Positions 1 through 6,032 of a stretch of DNA of 8,925 nucleotides are shown piece by piece. Position 1 is the first letter of the stretch. Every line of letters starts with the position of its first letter. Both the position numbers and the translations under genes were made by a program. Source of the stretch: JBDRGC01 sp043818215 (GTDB taxonomy: Bacteria > Chloroflexota > Anaerolineae > Anaerolineales > UBA11858); contig JBDRGC010000047.1 in NCBI GenBank assembly GCA_043818215.1, positions 1 to 8,925 on the forward strand, written 5' to 3'. Below the pieces are notes generated by a model. That model was not told the DNA's origin and did no database searches. It saw nothing but the letters and a program-made list of their open reading frames with translations.

Positions 1-91
1 CAGGTGAAGCGGCCTGTCCCTGAGCCAGCGGTATACATAACAGCAAAACTAGCACGGCCAGCAATAACCGCGTTCGGTGTCGATTTCTCAT
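1..91 (-). CDS. N-terminus of a secreted protein (partial)
   Basis: An ATG at 91 to 89 opens a minus-strand frame that stays open to base 1, giving 30 codons. The peptide begins MRNRHRTR, a basic n-region, followed by a hydrophobic core LLLAVLVLLLCIPL and then a polar AQGQAASP stretch. This is a classic Sec signal peptide with likely cleavage around AQG or QAA. The Cys inside the core is not in a convincing lipobox (LLLC). The start lies 10 bases after the stop of the CoA-transferase subunit gene, with a purine-rich GCGAGAAG just upstream as a ribosome binding site, so the two are probably co-transcribed. The mature protein is outside the window and its function cannot be named. Confidence 0.72.
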   Translation of the reverse strand, partial: MRNRHRTRLLLAVLVLLLCIPLAQGQAASP

Positions 92-100
92 TCTTCTCGC

Positions 101-931
101 TTACATTGCGGCCCGTTCTTGGACCAAAATATCGTGCAACAATTTTCGACGTGACGCTCCGCTGAGCAGTTCCAGGCGACGGATGCCCAGCGGGTCGATT
201 TCTTCTCGCAGCAAACGAAGTTCTTCATCTGTAGGCGGGGGCGTTTCGTGTACATCTGGGGCAATCTCGAGTTCGAAATTGGTCTTGGCCCGAATGTGTT
301 TGATACTCACTCCGGGATGATACGTGATCAGCCGCATTCGCCCGTTGGCGAAATCGAATTGGCCCAGGTCTGAGATCAGGTATTTGGGTCCGGCGCCGTG
401 GATGCGGGCTAGATGATACCCCAAACCGGAGAGAAAATCCAGCTTCGGGACGAAGGTTACTCGCGAGTGGCGCGGCACATATAGATGAATATCGCTGCTG
501 AACGTGGTTACATCGGGTATCCCGCCCGTCCCCGGAAGGCGCAGCCGGGGATGAGTGTAATCTTGCCCGAAAGCGATATTGTTGAAATTCCCGTGAGCGT
601 CGATCTGCCCCGGTCGGAAAAACTCCTTGGGCCGCAGGCTGGGCAGCACGTCCGCGGCCGCACGCACAAAGCCTACATTGGTCAGAGAGCGATCCAGCCA
701 TAGACTCTCGACCCGCGAAATGCTCAGGGGGGCGGGCTGGCGGCAGATCCCCTGCCCGATTGCGGATGCGAAATACAGATTAGGGGCATGGGTTTTTCGG
801 GCCAACAGGTAAGCAGCCGCGGCCAGGGGAGTCGCTATACCCTGCGCGACCACCTCGCCATTCGATATCTGGCGCGCCATACAAACAACCATTATTTCGT
901 CTTTTTGGGCTGGGTGTGGGTTTATGTGCAT
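101..931 (-). CDS. CoA-transferase beta-type subunit (GctB/IpdB family), without partner alpha gene
   Basis: This 276-residue protein resembles the beta subunit of class I (glutaconate type) CoA-transferases, heterodimers that move CoA between acyl groups, or hydrolase-like relatives such as IpdB of steroid ring degradation. Visible family features are the N-terminal ISNGEVVAQGIATPL (about 22-36), THAPNLYF (47-54), PGQIDAHGNFNN (107-118), the glycine loop RLPGTGGIPDV (131-141) and the C-terminal NFELEIAPDVHETPPPTDEE with DPLGIRRLE. The start at 931 is kept because family members carry about 15 residues before the NGEVV strand; Met14 is an alternative. By eye, the position where glutaconate CoA-transferase carries its catalytic Glu reads ASAIG (55-59), with no Glu. 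No alpha subunit gene is adjacent: upstream is a phosphodiesterase and downstream a secreted protein. Substrate unknown. Confidence 0.85.
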   Translation of the reverse strand: MHINPHPAQKDEIMVVCMARQISNGEVVAQGIATPLAAAAYLLARKTHAPNLYFASAIGQGICRQPAPLSISRVESLWLDRSLTNVGFVRAAADVLPSLRPKEFFRPGQIDAHGNFNNIAFGQDYTHPRLRLPGTGGIPDVTTFSSDIHLYVPRHSRVTFVPKLDFLSGLGYHLARIHGAGPKYLISDLGQFDFANGRMRLITYHPGVSIKHIRAKTNFELEIAPDVHETPPPTDEELRLLREEIDPLGIRRLELLSGASRRKLLHDILVQERAAM

Positions 932-943
932 TGTCTTGTATCC

Positions 944-1051
944 GGCGACTGTAAGTCACAGCAACGGAGAGCACGAAGCCTGCCTGCGCAGGCTGGATAC
1001 CAGTCCACGCAGGTGGACTTGGTGCATTCCGTTGCTGCGACTTGAGTCGCC
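944..1051. repeat. Structured palindromic repeat with three-way-junction fold
   Basis: The outermost arms GGCGACT (944-950) and AGTCGCC (1045-1051) are perfect complements. Inside them AGTCACAGCAACGGA (954-968) pairs with TCCGTTGCTGCGACT (1028-1042), 15 bp with one mismatch that becomes a G-U pair if the minus strand is transcribed. Within that stem are two perfect 7 bp hairpins with 4-base loops: 977-994 (AGCCTGC/GCAGGCT) and 1002-1019 (AGTCCAC/GTGGACT). The whole reads as a Y-shaped or cloverleaf structure. It fills the gap between the phosphodiesterase stop and the CoA-transferase start, so it could act as a terminator or mRNA 3' end stabiliser for the former. No T-run follows. It looks like a REP-type repeat, but no second copy is in this window. 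Confidence 0.75.
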
Positions 1052-1055
1052 GAAC

Positions 1056-1808
1056 TTAAGTCACCGTCGCCAGAACGCGCTGGGCCAACAGGGGATCACT
1101 TGTGAAGATGCCATCGATGCCCCACTCGAAAAATCGCCGCATATCCTCGGGGTTGTTGACCGTGTAAGTATGCACCCGAAAGCCGCGCGCTTGCTGCTGT
1201 TGGATCAGGCGAGGGCAGGTGTCTATGGCTGCCGGGTGCAGAGCCTGATAGGGAACCCACCTGCCGAGTCGGGACCGCGCCCAGGCTCCGCCAGCCCCTC
1301 GAAAGGCCAGCAGTCCAAGGGAAACATCTGGAAGCTGCCGGTGAATTCTGCGTAGAGCCAGCGGATTGAAGGATGAAAACATTACGTGCTGAATCACATC
1401 ATGCTGCCTTACAAGTTCAGCTACTTTTTCTGGCAATGCGTCTTTGGGAGACAAGTAATTGGTGAGTTCCACATTTATGAGGATTTTCCGCCCGACCGCA
1501 TCGAAAACTTCACCCAGGGTAGGGATACGCTCGTGGCGGAAAGCTTCGTCGTAGGTGCAGCCGGCGTCCAATTCCTGTAAAGCGGCCAATTGAAGATCGC
1601 TCACTCGCCCCGTGCCATCGGTGGTACGGTCTACGGTTTGGTCGTGGATGATAACCACATGACCGTCAGCGGAGAGTTTGGCGTCCAATTCGATGGCGTC
1701 AGCATTTTGGCGGATAGCCAGATCGAAGGCTGCCAGCGTATTCTCGGGGGCGTAAGCGCTGGCGCCGCGGTGGGCAAATATTGCAGGGCGTGGAAGTTGA
1801 GCGTACAT
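1056..1808 (-). CDS. Glycerophosphodiester phosphodiesterase (GDPD family)
   Basis: This 250-residue cytoplasmic-type enzyme should hydrolyse glycerophosphodiesters, the deacylated headgroups of phospholipids, to glycerol 3-phosphate and an alcohol. The GDPD TIM-barrel signature is complete: HRGASAYAPENT (13-24), the metal ligands E40 and D42 in AIELDAKLSADG, H55 in VVIIHDQTVDRTTDGTG, E114 in ILINVELTN, and the closing WGIDGIFTSDPLLA (229-242). There is no signal peptide, so it is closer to UgpQ-like than to periplasmic GlpQ-like enzymes. The start at 1808 places the HRG motif at residue 13, normal for the family; no good Shine-Dalgarno is visible. A TATAGA hexamer at 1826-1821, inside the end of the adjacent repeat, is a possible but weak -10. 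The last codons and the TAA run into repeat-like sequence related to ACTTNAGTC. Confidence 0.92.
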   Translation of the reverse strand: MYAQLPRPAIFAHRGASAYAPENTLAAFDLAIRQNADAIELDAKLSADGHVVIIHDQTVDRTTDGTGRVSDLQLAALQELDAGCTYDEAFRHERIPTLGEVFDAVGRKILINVELTNYLSPKDALPEKVAELVRQHDVIQHVMFSSFNPLALRRIHRQLPDVSLGLLAFRGAGGAWARSRLGRWVPYQALHPAAIDTCPRLIQQQQARGFRVHTYTVNNPEDMRRFFEWGIDGIFTSDPLLAQRVLATVT

Positions 1809-1820
1809 AGGATAGCAGTC

Positions 1821-1987
1821 TCTATAGATGTTAAGATAATGTTTTTGACTCCGCTTACCCAGATGTCATTGCGAACCGACGCTTTTCGGTGAAGCAATCT
1901 CCTTCTTGCCAAGGATGAGATTGCTTCAGCGGTAAAGCTGCTTCGCAATGACAGGCTGAGTGAAAATCTTTTTCTAAAAGTCTATAG
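1821..1987. repeat. MITE-like element, copy 1 (complete)
   Basis: The element has nested inverted termini. Outer arms start CTATAGA at 1822 and end TCTATAG at 1987; over 31 positions they match as inverted repeats at 23 sites. Inner arms TGTCATTGCGAA (1864-1875) and TTCGCAATGACA (1942-1953) are perfect 12 bp complements. A third stem, GAAGCAATCTC (1891-1901) with GAGATTGCTTC (1917-1927), is a perfect 11 bp pair around a 15-base loop. Its right outer arm (1957-1988) matches 30 of 32 bases, in reverse complement, of 8782-8813 at the window end. The TGTCATTGCGA...GAAGCAATCTC pattern is one I recognise from dispersed repeats in many bacterial genomes. No transposase is encoded. It begins immediately after the ATPase TAA and occupies the upstream region of the phosphodiesterase gene. 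Confidence 0.85.
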
Positions 1988-1989
1988 CA

Positions 1990-3333
1990 TTATAATTCGA
2001 CGAAATAAGCCGCCGCGGCGCGGTCTATCAGATCGGTGGTCATTGCGGGTTGCAGCGACATAAAGTTGGCGATATCCAGGATTTGATCGCAAAGATCACG
2101 CGGATGCGAAGCGCGCAGTTTTCGGCCCCGTTTTATGTACCACTCCTGGAGAAGGTAGGCCAATCCCTGATCGCTGTACACAACCCCTTTGGCTTTGGCT
2201 ACCTGATAGAAAATTTTGCGGTAGTCCTCGAAACCAGGGTCACCGATCTCGATCTTGTGGCGCAAACGTCGCAGGAAAGCCTCATCCACCAGGTCTTTGG
2301 GAGGCAGGTTGGTGGAGAAAACGACCAATACATTAAATGGGATCTCTACCTTGCGGCCTGTGTGCAGGGTCAGGTAGTCGATCCGATTTTCCAGGGGGAC
2401 AATCCAGCGGTTGAGCAAATCGCGCGGGCGGACAAGTTGGCGTCCAAAGTCGTCGATCAGGAGGATGCCCCCGTTGGCCTTTACCTGGAAGGGCGCCTCG
2501 TAGAATTTGTTGACATCATCGAAGACCAAATCCAGGCCTTCGAGAGTCAATTCGCCGCCAACGACGATAAATGGTCTGCGAATACGCACCCAGCGGGGGT
2601 CTCTGCGAGAACCAATCCGCAGAGACCCAGTACCTGTTTTTGTGGCCCCCTTTTCGGGAGCGCGCTGGTGGTTGACTGTATCGTAAAGCTTTACGACTTG
2701 TCCATCAATGTAGAGCGCGTAGGGGATATACATGCTTGTGCTCAAGGTCATCTGCCCAATAGCGCGGGCCACACTAGTCTTACCGTTGCCCGGTGGCCCG
2801 TAGAGGAAAATCGACGCGCCTGAATTGACCGCTGGCCCAATCCGTTGGAACGTGGTTTCGGATAAAATCAGGTTGGAGAGTGCCTGACGGAGAATGCGGT
2901 GCGTGATCGTCATACGTCCCTGGCTTTGTTGGAGGATAGACTTATTGTAAATATCAAGCGGCACCGGCGCCGGCCCTGCGTATTGACTGCGTTCTAACGC
3001 TTCGCGGGCGCGGGCAATCCCTGCACTTGTGATAGCGTATTGATAAGCGCCCTCCCCTAATCCCATTTGTGATGATTTTACCTCTACAAATTTTTCCCGT
3101 TTGAGAGCATCGAGGATATGGTCAACTATACCTGCAAAGGGCAAAGCCATCTCCTCGGCAATTTTGAACCCTGTGAGGTAACCCTGGAAATACAAGATTT
3201 TAAGGGCCAGGTCTTGCAGCCAGAGTTGCGATAATCCTGTTTCAGATATTTGATTGACAGGCGTGGGCATATACCCCGCGCCGCTTGTTGGGGGGCTTGC
3301 GAATTGGCTCGTTTGTGTTCTCATAGTACTCAT
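1990..3333 (-). CDS. AAA-type ATPase with N-terminal winged-helix-like domain
   Basis: The protein has 447 residues. Residues 1-30 are Ser/Thr/Pro-rich and probably disordered. Residues about 35-115 look like a winged-helix module (LSQLWLQDLALKILYFQG, then IVDHILDALKREKFVEVK and a YQYAITSAG wing). The ATPase core follows: Walker A GPPGNGKT (179-186), Walker B ILLIDD (290-295) with Asp where many AAA proteins have Glu, sensor-1 VVFSTN (337-342) and an arginine-finger-like FLRRLRHK (353-360), with a small helical lid to the end. It should bind and hydrolyse ATP, probably as an oligomer, to remodel an unknown partner. No membrane segment. A GGGAG ribosome binding site sits 3 bases before the ATG at 3333; Met4, 9 bases further on, is an alternative start with more usual spacing. 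No functional partner is adjacent, so the role is unknown. Confidence 0.85.
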   Translation of the reverse strand: MSTMRTQTSQFASPPTSGAGYMPTPVNQISETGLSQLWLQDLALKILYFQGYLTGFKIAEEMALPFAGIVDHILDALKREKFVEVKSSQMGLGEGAYQYAITSAGIARAREALERSQYAGPAPVPLDIYNKSILQQSQGRMTITHRILRQALSNLILSETTFQRIGPAVNSGASIFLYGPPGNGKTSVARAIGQMTLSTSMYIPYALYIDGQVVKLYDTVNHQRAPEKGATKTGTGSLRIGSRRDPRWVRIRRPFIVVGGELTLEGLDLVFDDVNKFYEAPFQVKANGGILLIDDFGRQLVRPRDLLNRWIVPLENRIDYLTLHTGRKVEIPFNVLVVFSTNLPPKDLVDEAFLRRLRHKIEIGDPGFEDYRKIFYQVAKAKGVVYSDQGLAYLLQEWYIKRGRKLRASHPRDLCDQILDIANFMSLQPAMTTDLIDRAAAAYFVEL

Positions 3334-3375
3334 AGACTCCCGTCGGGATATTAGACCGTAAATGACTGTGTGAAG

Positions 3376-3403
3376 ATTATAGCACGCGGATTTTCTCCGG
3401 CAA
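3376..3403 (-). promoter_or_regulatory. Candidate sigma-70-type promoter for the AAA ATPase gene
   Basis: On the minus strand a perfect TATAAT lies at 3381-3376. TTGCCG at 3403-3398 is a 4/6 match to the -35 consensus with a 16 bp spacer. A transcript would start near 3369, giving about 36 bases of leader that end in the GGGAG ribosome binding site. Call based on sequence match only. Confidence 0.55.
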
Positions 3404-3557
3404 GTGTGGAGGGTGGTAAACGGGGTGATCTAAGTAAATAGGGTATGCAAGGTATACAGGGAGGGTACAATGTTTACTTTGTATACCTTGGGGTGCAATC
3501 CTAAAATGTGACGGTGGTTGGAGTAACGGAACGCAATCCCAGATCACCGGGAGAATT

Positions 3558-3592
3558 GTAAATGGTGAATGGTGAATTGTAAATTGTAAATG
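3558..3592 (+). repeat. Heptad tandem repeat, left inner arm
   Basis: Five consecutive 7 bp units: GTAAATG, GTGAATG, GTGAATT, GTAAATT, GTAAATG. They face the complementary heptads at 3680-3714, so the two arrays can pair. A degenerate unit precedes the array. Confidence 0.9.
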
Positions 3593-3679
3593 CTTTTGGA
3601 CCGATTTTGGTCCCATTGTGGCCTAACGCCCGACCATCAGCGCATTGAATTCCTAAATTAAGTTTCCAACACGCCATTT

Positions 3680-3714
3680 CATTTACCATTCACCATTTAC
3701 AATTTACCATTTAC
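3680..3714 (+). repeat. Heptad tandem repeat, right inner arm
   Basis: Five consecutive 7 bp units: CATTTAC, CATTCAC, CATTTAC, AATTTAC, CATTTAC, followed by a degenerate AATTTCA. This is the reverse complement class of the array at 3558-3592; bases 3685-3704 are an exact complement of 3554-3573. Confidence 0.9.
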
Positions 3715-3762
3715 AATTTCATGGCTTGTTTTAGCTAAATGTCACAATATGGGAATGCACCC

Positions 3763-3807
3763 TATACCTTGTATACCCTGTTTACCGTGCATACCGTGTG
3801 TACCTGA
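3763..3807 (+). repeat. Degenerate 9 bp tandem repeat, right outer arm
   Basis: Five consecutive 9 bp units: TATACCTTG, TATACCCTG, TTTACCGTG, CATACCGTG, TGTACCTGA, consensus about TATACCGTG. Related units in the opposite orientation occupy about 3434-3490. The array stops 10 bases before the stop codon of the methyltransferase gene. Confidence 0.85.
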
Positions 3808-3817
3808 TACTCACTGG

Positions 3818-4633
3818 TTATGCGGATTTGGTGGCTTCGAGCGAGAAGAGCAGGGGGATTTCCGGCAATCCCTCCGGGAGCCGCCACCAGCCATCGGCGT
3901 TTTGTTCCATGAAAGGCAATTGCTGAAAGACGGTCATGGGGAATTCGTGGAAGAATTCGATCCGCAGCCCGGCCCCGATCAGGGCGTTGACGATGTCACT
4001 CAGGCTGTGGGACCATTGGTAGCTGGTGATAAAGTCGGTGTGCCTGGCGTTTGGGTCGGCGTAGGATGTTTCGGCATCGAAGGATTCCGGCTCCAGTGAG
4101 TAGAAGTAGGGATAGCGAACGCTCAATTCGGGTTTATCTCTTTCCCAGTCGAGGGTATCAGAGAAGGGGTGAATTTCAACCATGTAGAATACCCCGCCTG
4201 GCTTGAGGAAGTGGGCAATGGCTTGCGCCCACGGAACCAGATTTCCCAGCCATGCCAGCACTCCGTAGGATGTGAAAACGATGTCGAATTGCCCATCGAG
4301 ATATTGGGGCAGCTCGTAAATATCCGCGCAGACGAAGCGGGCCTCGAGATTCAACTCCTCAGCCAGAGAGCGGGCCAGGGTAATGGCCTCATCCGAGAGG
4401 TCAACACCAGTGACTTGCGCTCCCAGCCGCGCCCAGGAGAGAGTATCCATGCCAAAGTGACATTGCAGGTGCAGCAGCGACTTGCCGCCCACGTCGCCGA
4501 GTTCTGCTGCTTCGATGGATTTGAGGGAAGACTGCCCGGCCCTGAAACCAGTCAAGTTGTAGAATTCAGAGTTTTCGTGGATTTTAGTCCACGCGTTCCA
4601 GAGTTTGCAATTAGCATGTGTGTATTTGTCCAT
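3818..4633 (-). CDS. Class I SAM-dependent methyltransferase
   Basis: From the chosen start the protein has 271 residues. It should transfer a methyl group from S-adenosylmethionine to an unidentified acceptor in the cytoplasm. Motif I is LLHLQCHFGMD (53-63), where Gln-Cys-His stands in the usual DxGxG region, a variant I know from a subgroup of this superfamily. It is followed by the acidic strand end VTGVDLS (74-80, D78 for the ribose), VCADIYELP (101-109) for the adenine pocket, FDIVFTSYGVLAWL (116-129) as the motif IV strand and FLKPGGVFYMVE (142-153) as motif V/VI. An in-frame extension to a TTG at 4681 is possible, but MDKYTHANCKLWN matches how this subgroup usually begins. No clear ribosome binding site precedes 4633. 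A minus-strand TATACT at 4678-4673 could be its -10. C-terminal residues give no substrate clue. Confidence 0.88.
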   Translation of the reverse strand: MDKYTHANCKLWNAWTKIHENSEFYNLTGFRAGQSSLKSIEAAELGDVGGKSLLHLQCHFGMDTLSWARLGAQVTGVDLSDEAITLARSLAEELNLEARFVCADIYELPQYLDGQFDIVFTSYGVLAWLGNLVPWAQAIAHFLKPGGVFYMVEIHPFSDTLDWERDKPELSVRYPYFYSLEPESFDAETSYADPNARHTDFITSYQWSHSLSDIVNALIGAGLRIEFFHEFPMTVFQQLPFMEQNADGWWRLPEGLPEIPLLFSLEATKSA

Positions 4634-4710
4634 TGTTATTTGCCGATTACAGTTAGTTTGTTCCAGAAAAACAGTATACAAAATTTAGTGAAACGTGAAG
4701 AACTTTTGTC

Positions 4711-4773
4711 ACGCATCACGCATCACGCATCACGCTTCACGCCCCACGCTCCACGCCCCACGCCTCACGGCCT
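4711..4773 (+). repeat. Heptad tandem repeat, ACGCNTC type
   Basis: Nine consecutive 7 bp units: ACGCATC three times, then ACGCTTC, ACGCCCC, ACGCTCC, ACGCCCC, ACGCCTC and ACGGCCT. The identical units lie at the left and drift toward the right, where the array overlaps the last two codons and TGA of the esterase gene. It occupies the gap before the methyltransferase gene. Unlike the other arrays in this window there is no facing complementary array nearby. Confidence 0.93.
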
Positions 4774-5744
4774 CGGATGAGCCTCGAAGAATTCCCAAAC
4801 CGCATCGGTAGCATCAACGTACAACTTGACATCGCCCCAATCGGTGCCGTAACGTGTGGTAGGCCAGGTGTGCTCGCCACCCTCGATGGTTAGCAATACC
4901 ACCTCCACCCCCTCATCGCAGTTCCCCCAGGTTTCCAGTGTGATCGTCGGATACGGTTCTGCGACCACAGGTTCGGCATCGCAGCCATTTCGCTCGGCCC
5001 AGGCTGCGATCCAAACATGCACCGCTATCGTATCGCGTTCATCTCCATAACTGTAATCCCCCTCGTAGGGAATGATGTGGTCGTCCGTCCCATGAATGGC
5101 AAAAACCGAAACTGGACGTTCAGGGTAACATTCCTCGTAAAGTACGTGCCCGCCAGAAACCGGGGCTATTCCCACTATCAGATCCGATAACGCGCATCCC
5201 ATACCATTTGACATCGAGCCGTCGTTCGACATTCCCGTCGCATAGATGCGAGCCGGGTCGATGCTGATCTCGCGGCGCAATGAGGCAATCATCTCACGCA
5301 TGAATTTGCGGTCCTGGTCGCCAATCTCTCGCGCGGAACCGATCCCCACCAGGTTGTGGGGTCGTCCAACGCCTGCGGAGCCACAACAACAAAACCTTCT
5401 TCATCAGCATTAGAATTCATCTGGCTCGTTTCTTCCTGTTCGAAGGCTGTGGATGAAGGCCCGTGAAAATTGATCACCAGAGGCACGGGTTCACCGGGAT
5501 TGTAGCTGGGGGGAATATGCACCTCAAACATGCGCAGCAACCCATCTACCGTCATCTCGTGAATATAATCGCTGGGATTGGCATAGCGGCTACTGGGGTT
5601 GTAAATCGGCATTACCGTTGGCTCCACCGTGGCGGTTGGCTGGAGGGTGGCAGTGGGGGCGGGCGCCACCGTCAAAGTGGGAGACATTGTTGCGCAGGCT
5701 GAAATAAGGATGGCTAAAATGACAAACACAAGTATTTTTCGCAT
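4765..5744 (-). pseudogene. Lipoprotein CE1/LpqC-type esterase (PHB depolymerase/feruloyl esterase-like), frameshifted
   Basis: Two overlapping minus-strand frames together make one alpha/beta-hydrolase. The N-terminal part starts at 5744 (MRKILVFVILAILISAC, lipobox ISAC), preceded by AAAGGAT (5754-5748) as ribosome binding site; a Met 8 codons upstream is less likely. A Thr/Pro-rich linker follows, then LVINFHG (oxyanion region) and GFVVVAPQ. At about 5344-5347, a run of four C on the plus strand, the frame must shift to continue as IGSAREIGDQDRKFM; one extra base in the run would restore it. The second part carries the nucleophile region ATGMSNDGS, GTDDHIIPYEG (acid) and GGEHTWP (histidine). 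The usual GMSNG elbow reads GMSND, a Gly-to-Asp change. This is either a genuine inactive gene or a sequencing error plus an unusual elbow. The expected role is a surface-anchored esterase on polyester or feruloyl-type substrates. Confidence 0.78.
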
Positions 5745-5791
5745 GTTATCCTTTGGATTTTCAAGCAATACACATCACGTATTACACACAC

Positions 5792-5820
5792 ATTATATAC
5801 TGACAACGGGTATGTGTTTA
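5792..5820 (-). promoter_or_regulatory. Candidate promoter for the lipoprotein esterase
   Basis: A perfect TATAAT on the minus strand lies at 5797-5792. TAAACA at 5820-5815 is a 4/6 match to the -35 box with a 17 bp spacer. The predicted start near 5785 leaves roughly 40 bases of leader containing the AAAGGAT ribosome binding site. An intact promoter and ribosome binding site suggest that the frameshift is recent or an assembly error. Confidence 0.6.
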
Positions 5821-5832
5821 GCCTTTTGGTGA

Positions 5833-5976
5833 AATAGAACGCGGATGACGCGGATGACGCGGATACAGCGGATCACCGCGGATCACCGCGGATTCATTAA
5901 AAATAATATCCGTGTCAATCCGCGTAATCCACGTAACACCTGCACTTGCCGCAGGTGCAAGTGTCCGCGTTCTATT
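5833..5976. repeat. Inverted-repeat element with 13 bp perfect termini and facing 9 bp arrays
   Basis: AATAGAACGCGGA (5833-5845) and TCCGCGTTCTATT (5964-5976) are perfect complements. Inside the left end are six units of GCGGATGAC type (5841-5896; two are 10 bp), and facing them three units of ATCCGNGTA type (5908-5935). Near the right end CACCTGC/GCAGGTG (5937-5943, 5951-5957) and CACTTGC/GCAAGTG (5943-5949, 5957-5963) are two overlapping, mutually exclusive 7 bp hairpins. I recognise the AGAACGCGGAT...ATCCGCGTTCT pattern as a dispersed non-coding repeat type. It separates the divergent esterase and xseA promoters and encodes no protein. Confidence 0.85.
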
Positions 5977-6032
5977 AAAACAACTTTCAGCAGCCGCCTG
6001 AACGACTGCAAAAACTTTGCGCCTTGAAGTCT

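Larger units (their letters stand above)
3434..3785. repeat. Nested inverted repeat built from 9 bp and 7 bp micro-repeats
   Basis: This fills most of the 484-base gap between the methyltransferase and ATPase genes, which holds no credible gene. Three concentric pairs of inverted arms are visible: 3434-3456 with 3763-3785 (21 of 23 match, both differences tolerated as G-U on the plus-strand RNA), 3492-3512 with 3741-3761 (17 of 21), and 3554-3573 with 3685-3704 (20 of 20). A local hairpin 3448-3457/3481-3490 (CAAGGTATAC/GTATACCTTG) sits in the left outer arm and competes with it, and GGACC/GGTCC (3598-3612) lies near the centre. The outer arms are made of 9 bp units and the inner arms of 7 bp units, listed separately. 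Confidence 0.85.

Noticed and set aside
101..103. A second CoA-transferase subunit downstream of the beta-type gene
   Set aside because: The next frame, starting at base 91, encodes a signal peptide, which does not fit a cytoplasmic alpha subunit.
2050..2823. A 257-codon plus-strand frame opposite the AAA ATPase
   Set aside because: It is antisense to a gene with clear Walker motifs and shows no recognisable family features.
3434..3785. A CRISPR array
   Set aside because: Units are 7 and 9 bp with no spacers, and no cas genes are present.
3749..4099. A plus-strand frame starting with repeated Ile-Pro-Cys triplets
   Set aside because: The triplet periodicity comes from the 9 bp tandem repeat; the remainder is antisense to the methyltransferase gene.
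4634..4681. A 16-codon N-terminal extension of the methyltransferase to a TTG
   Set aside because: The extension would be read over a possible -10 box, and the MDKYTHANCKLWN start fits the family better.
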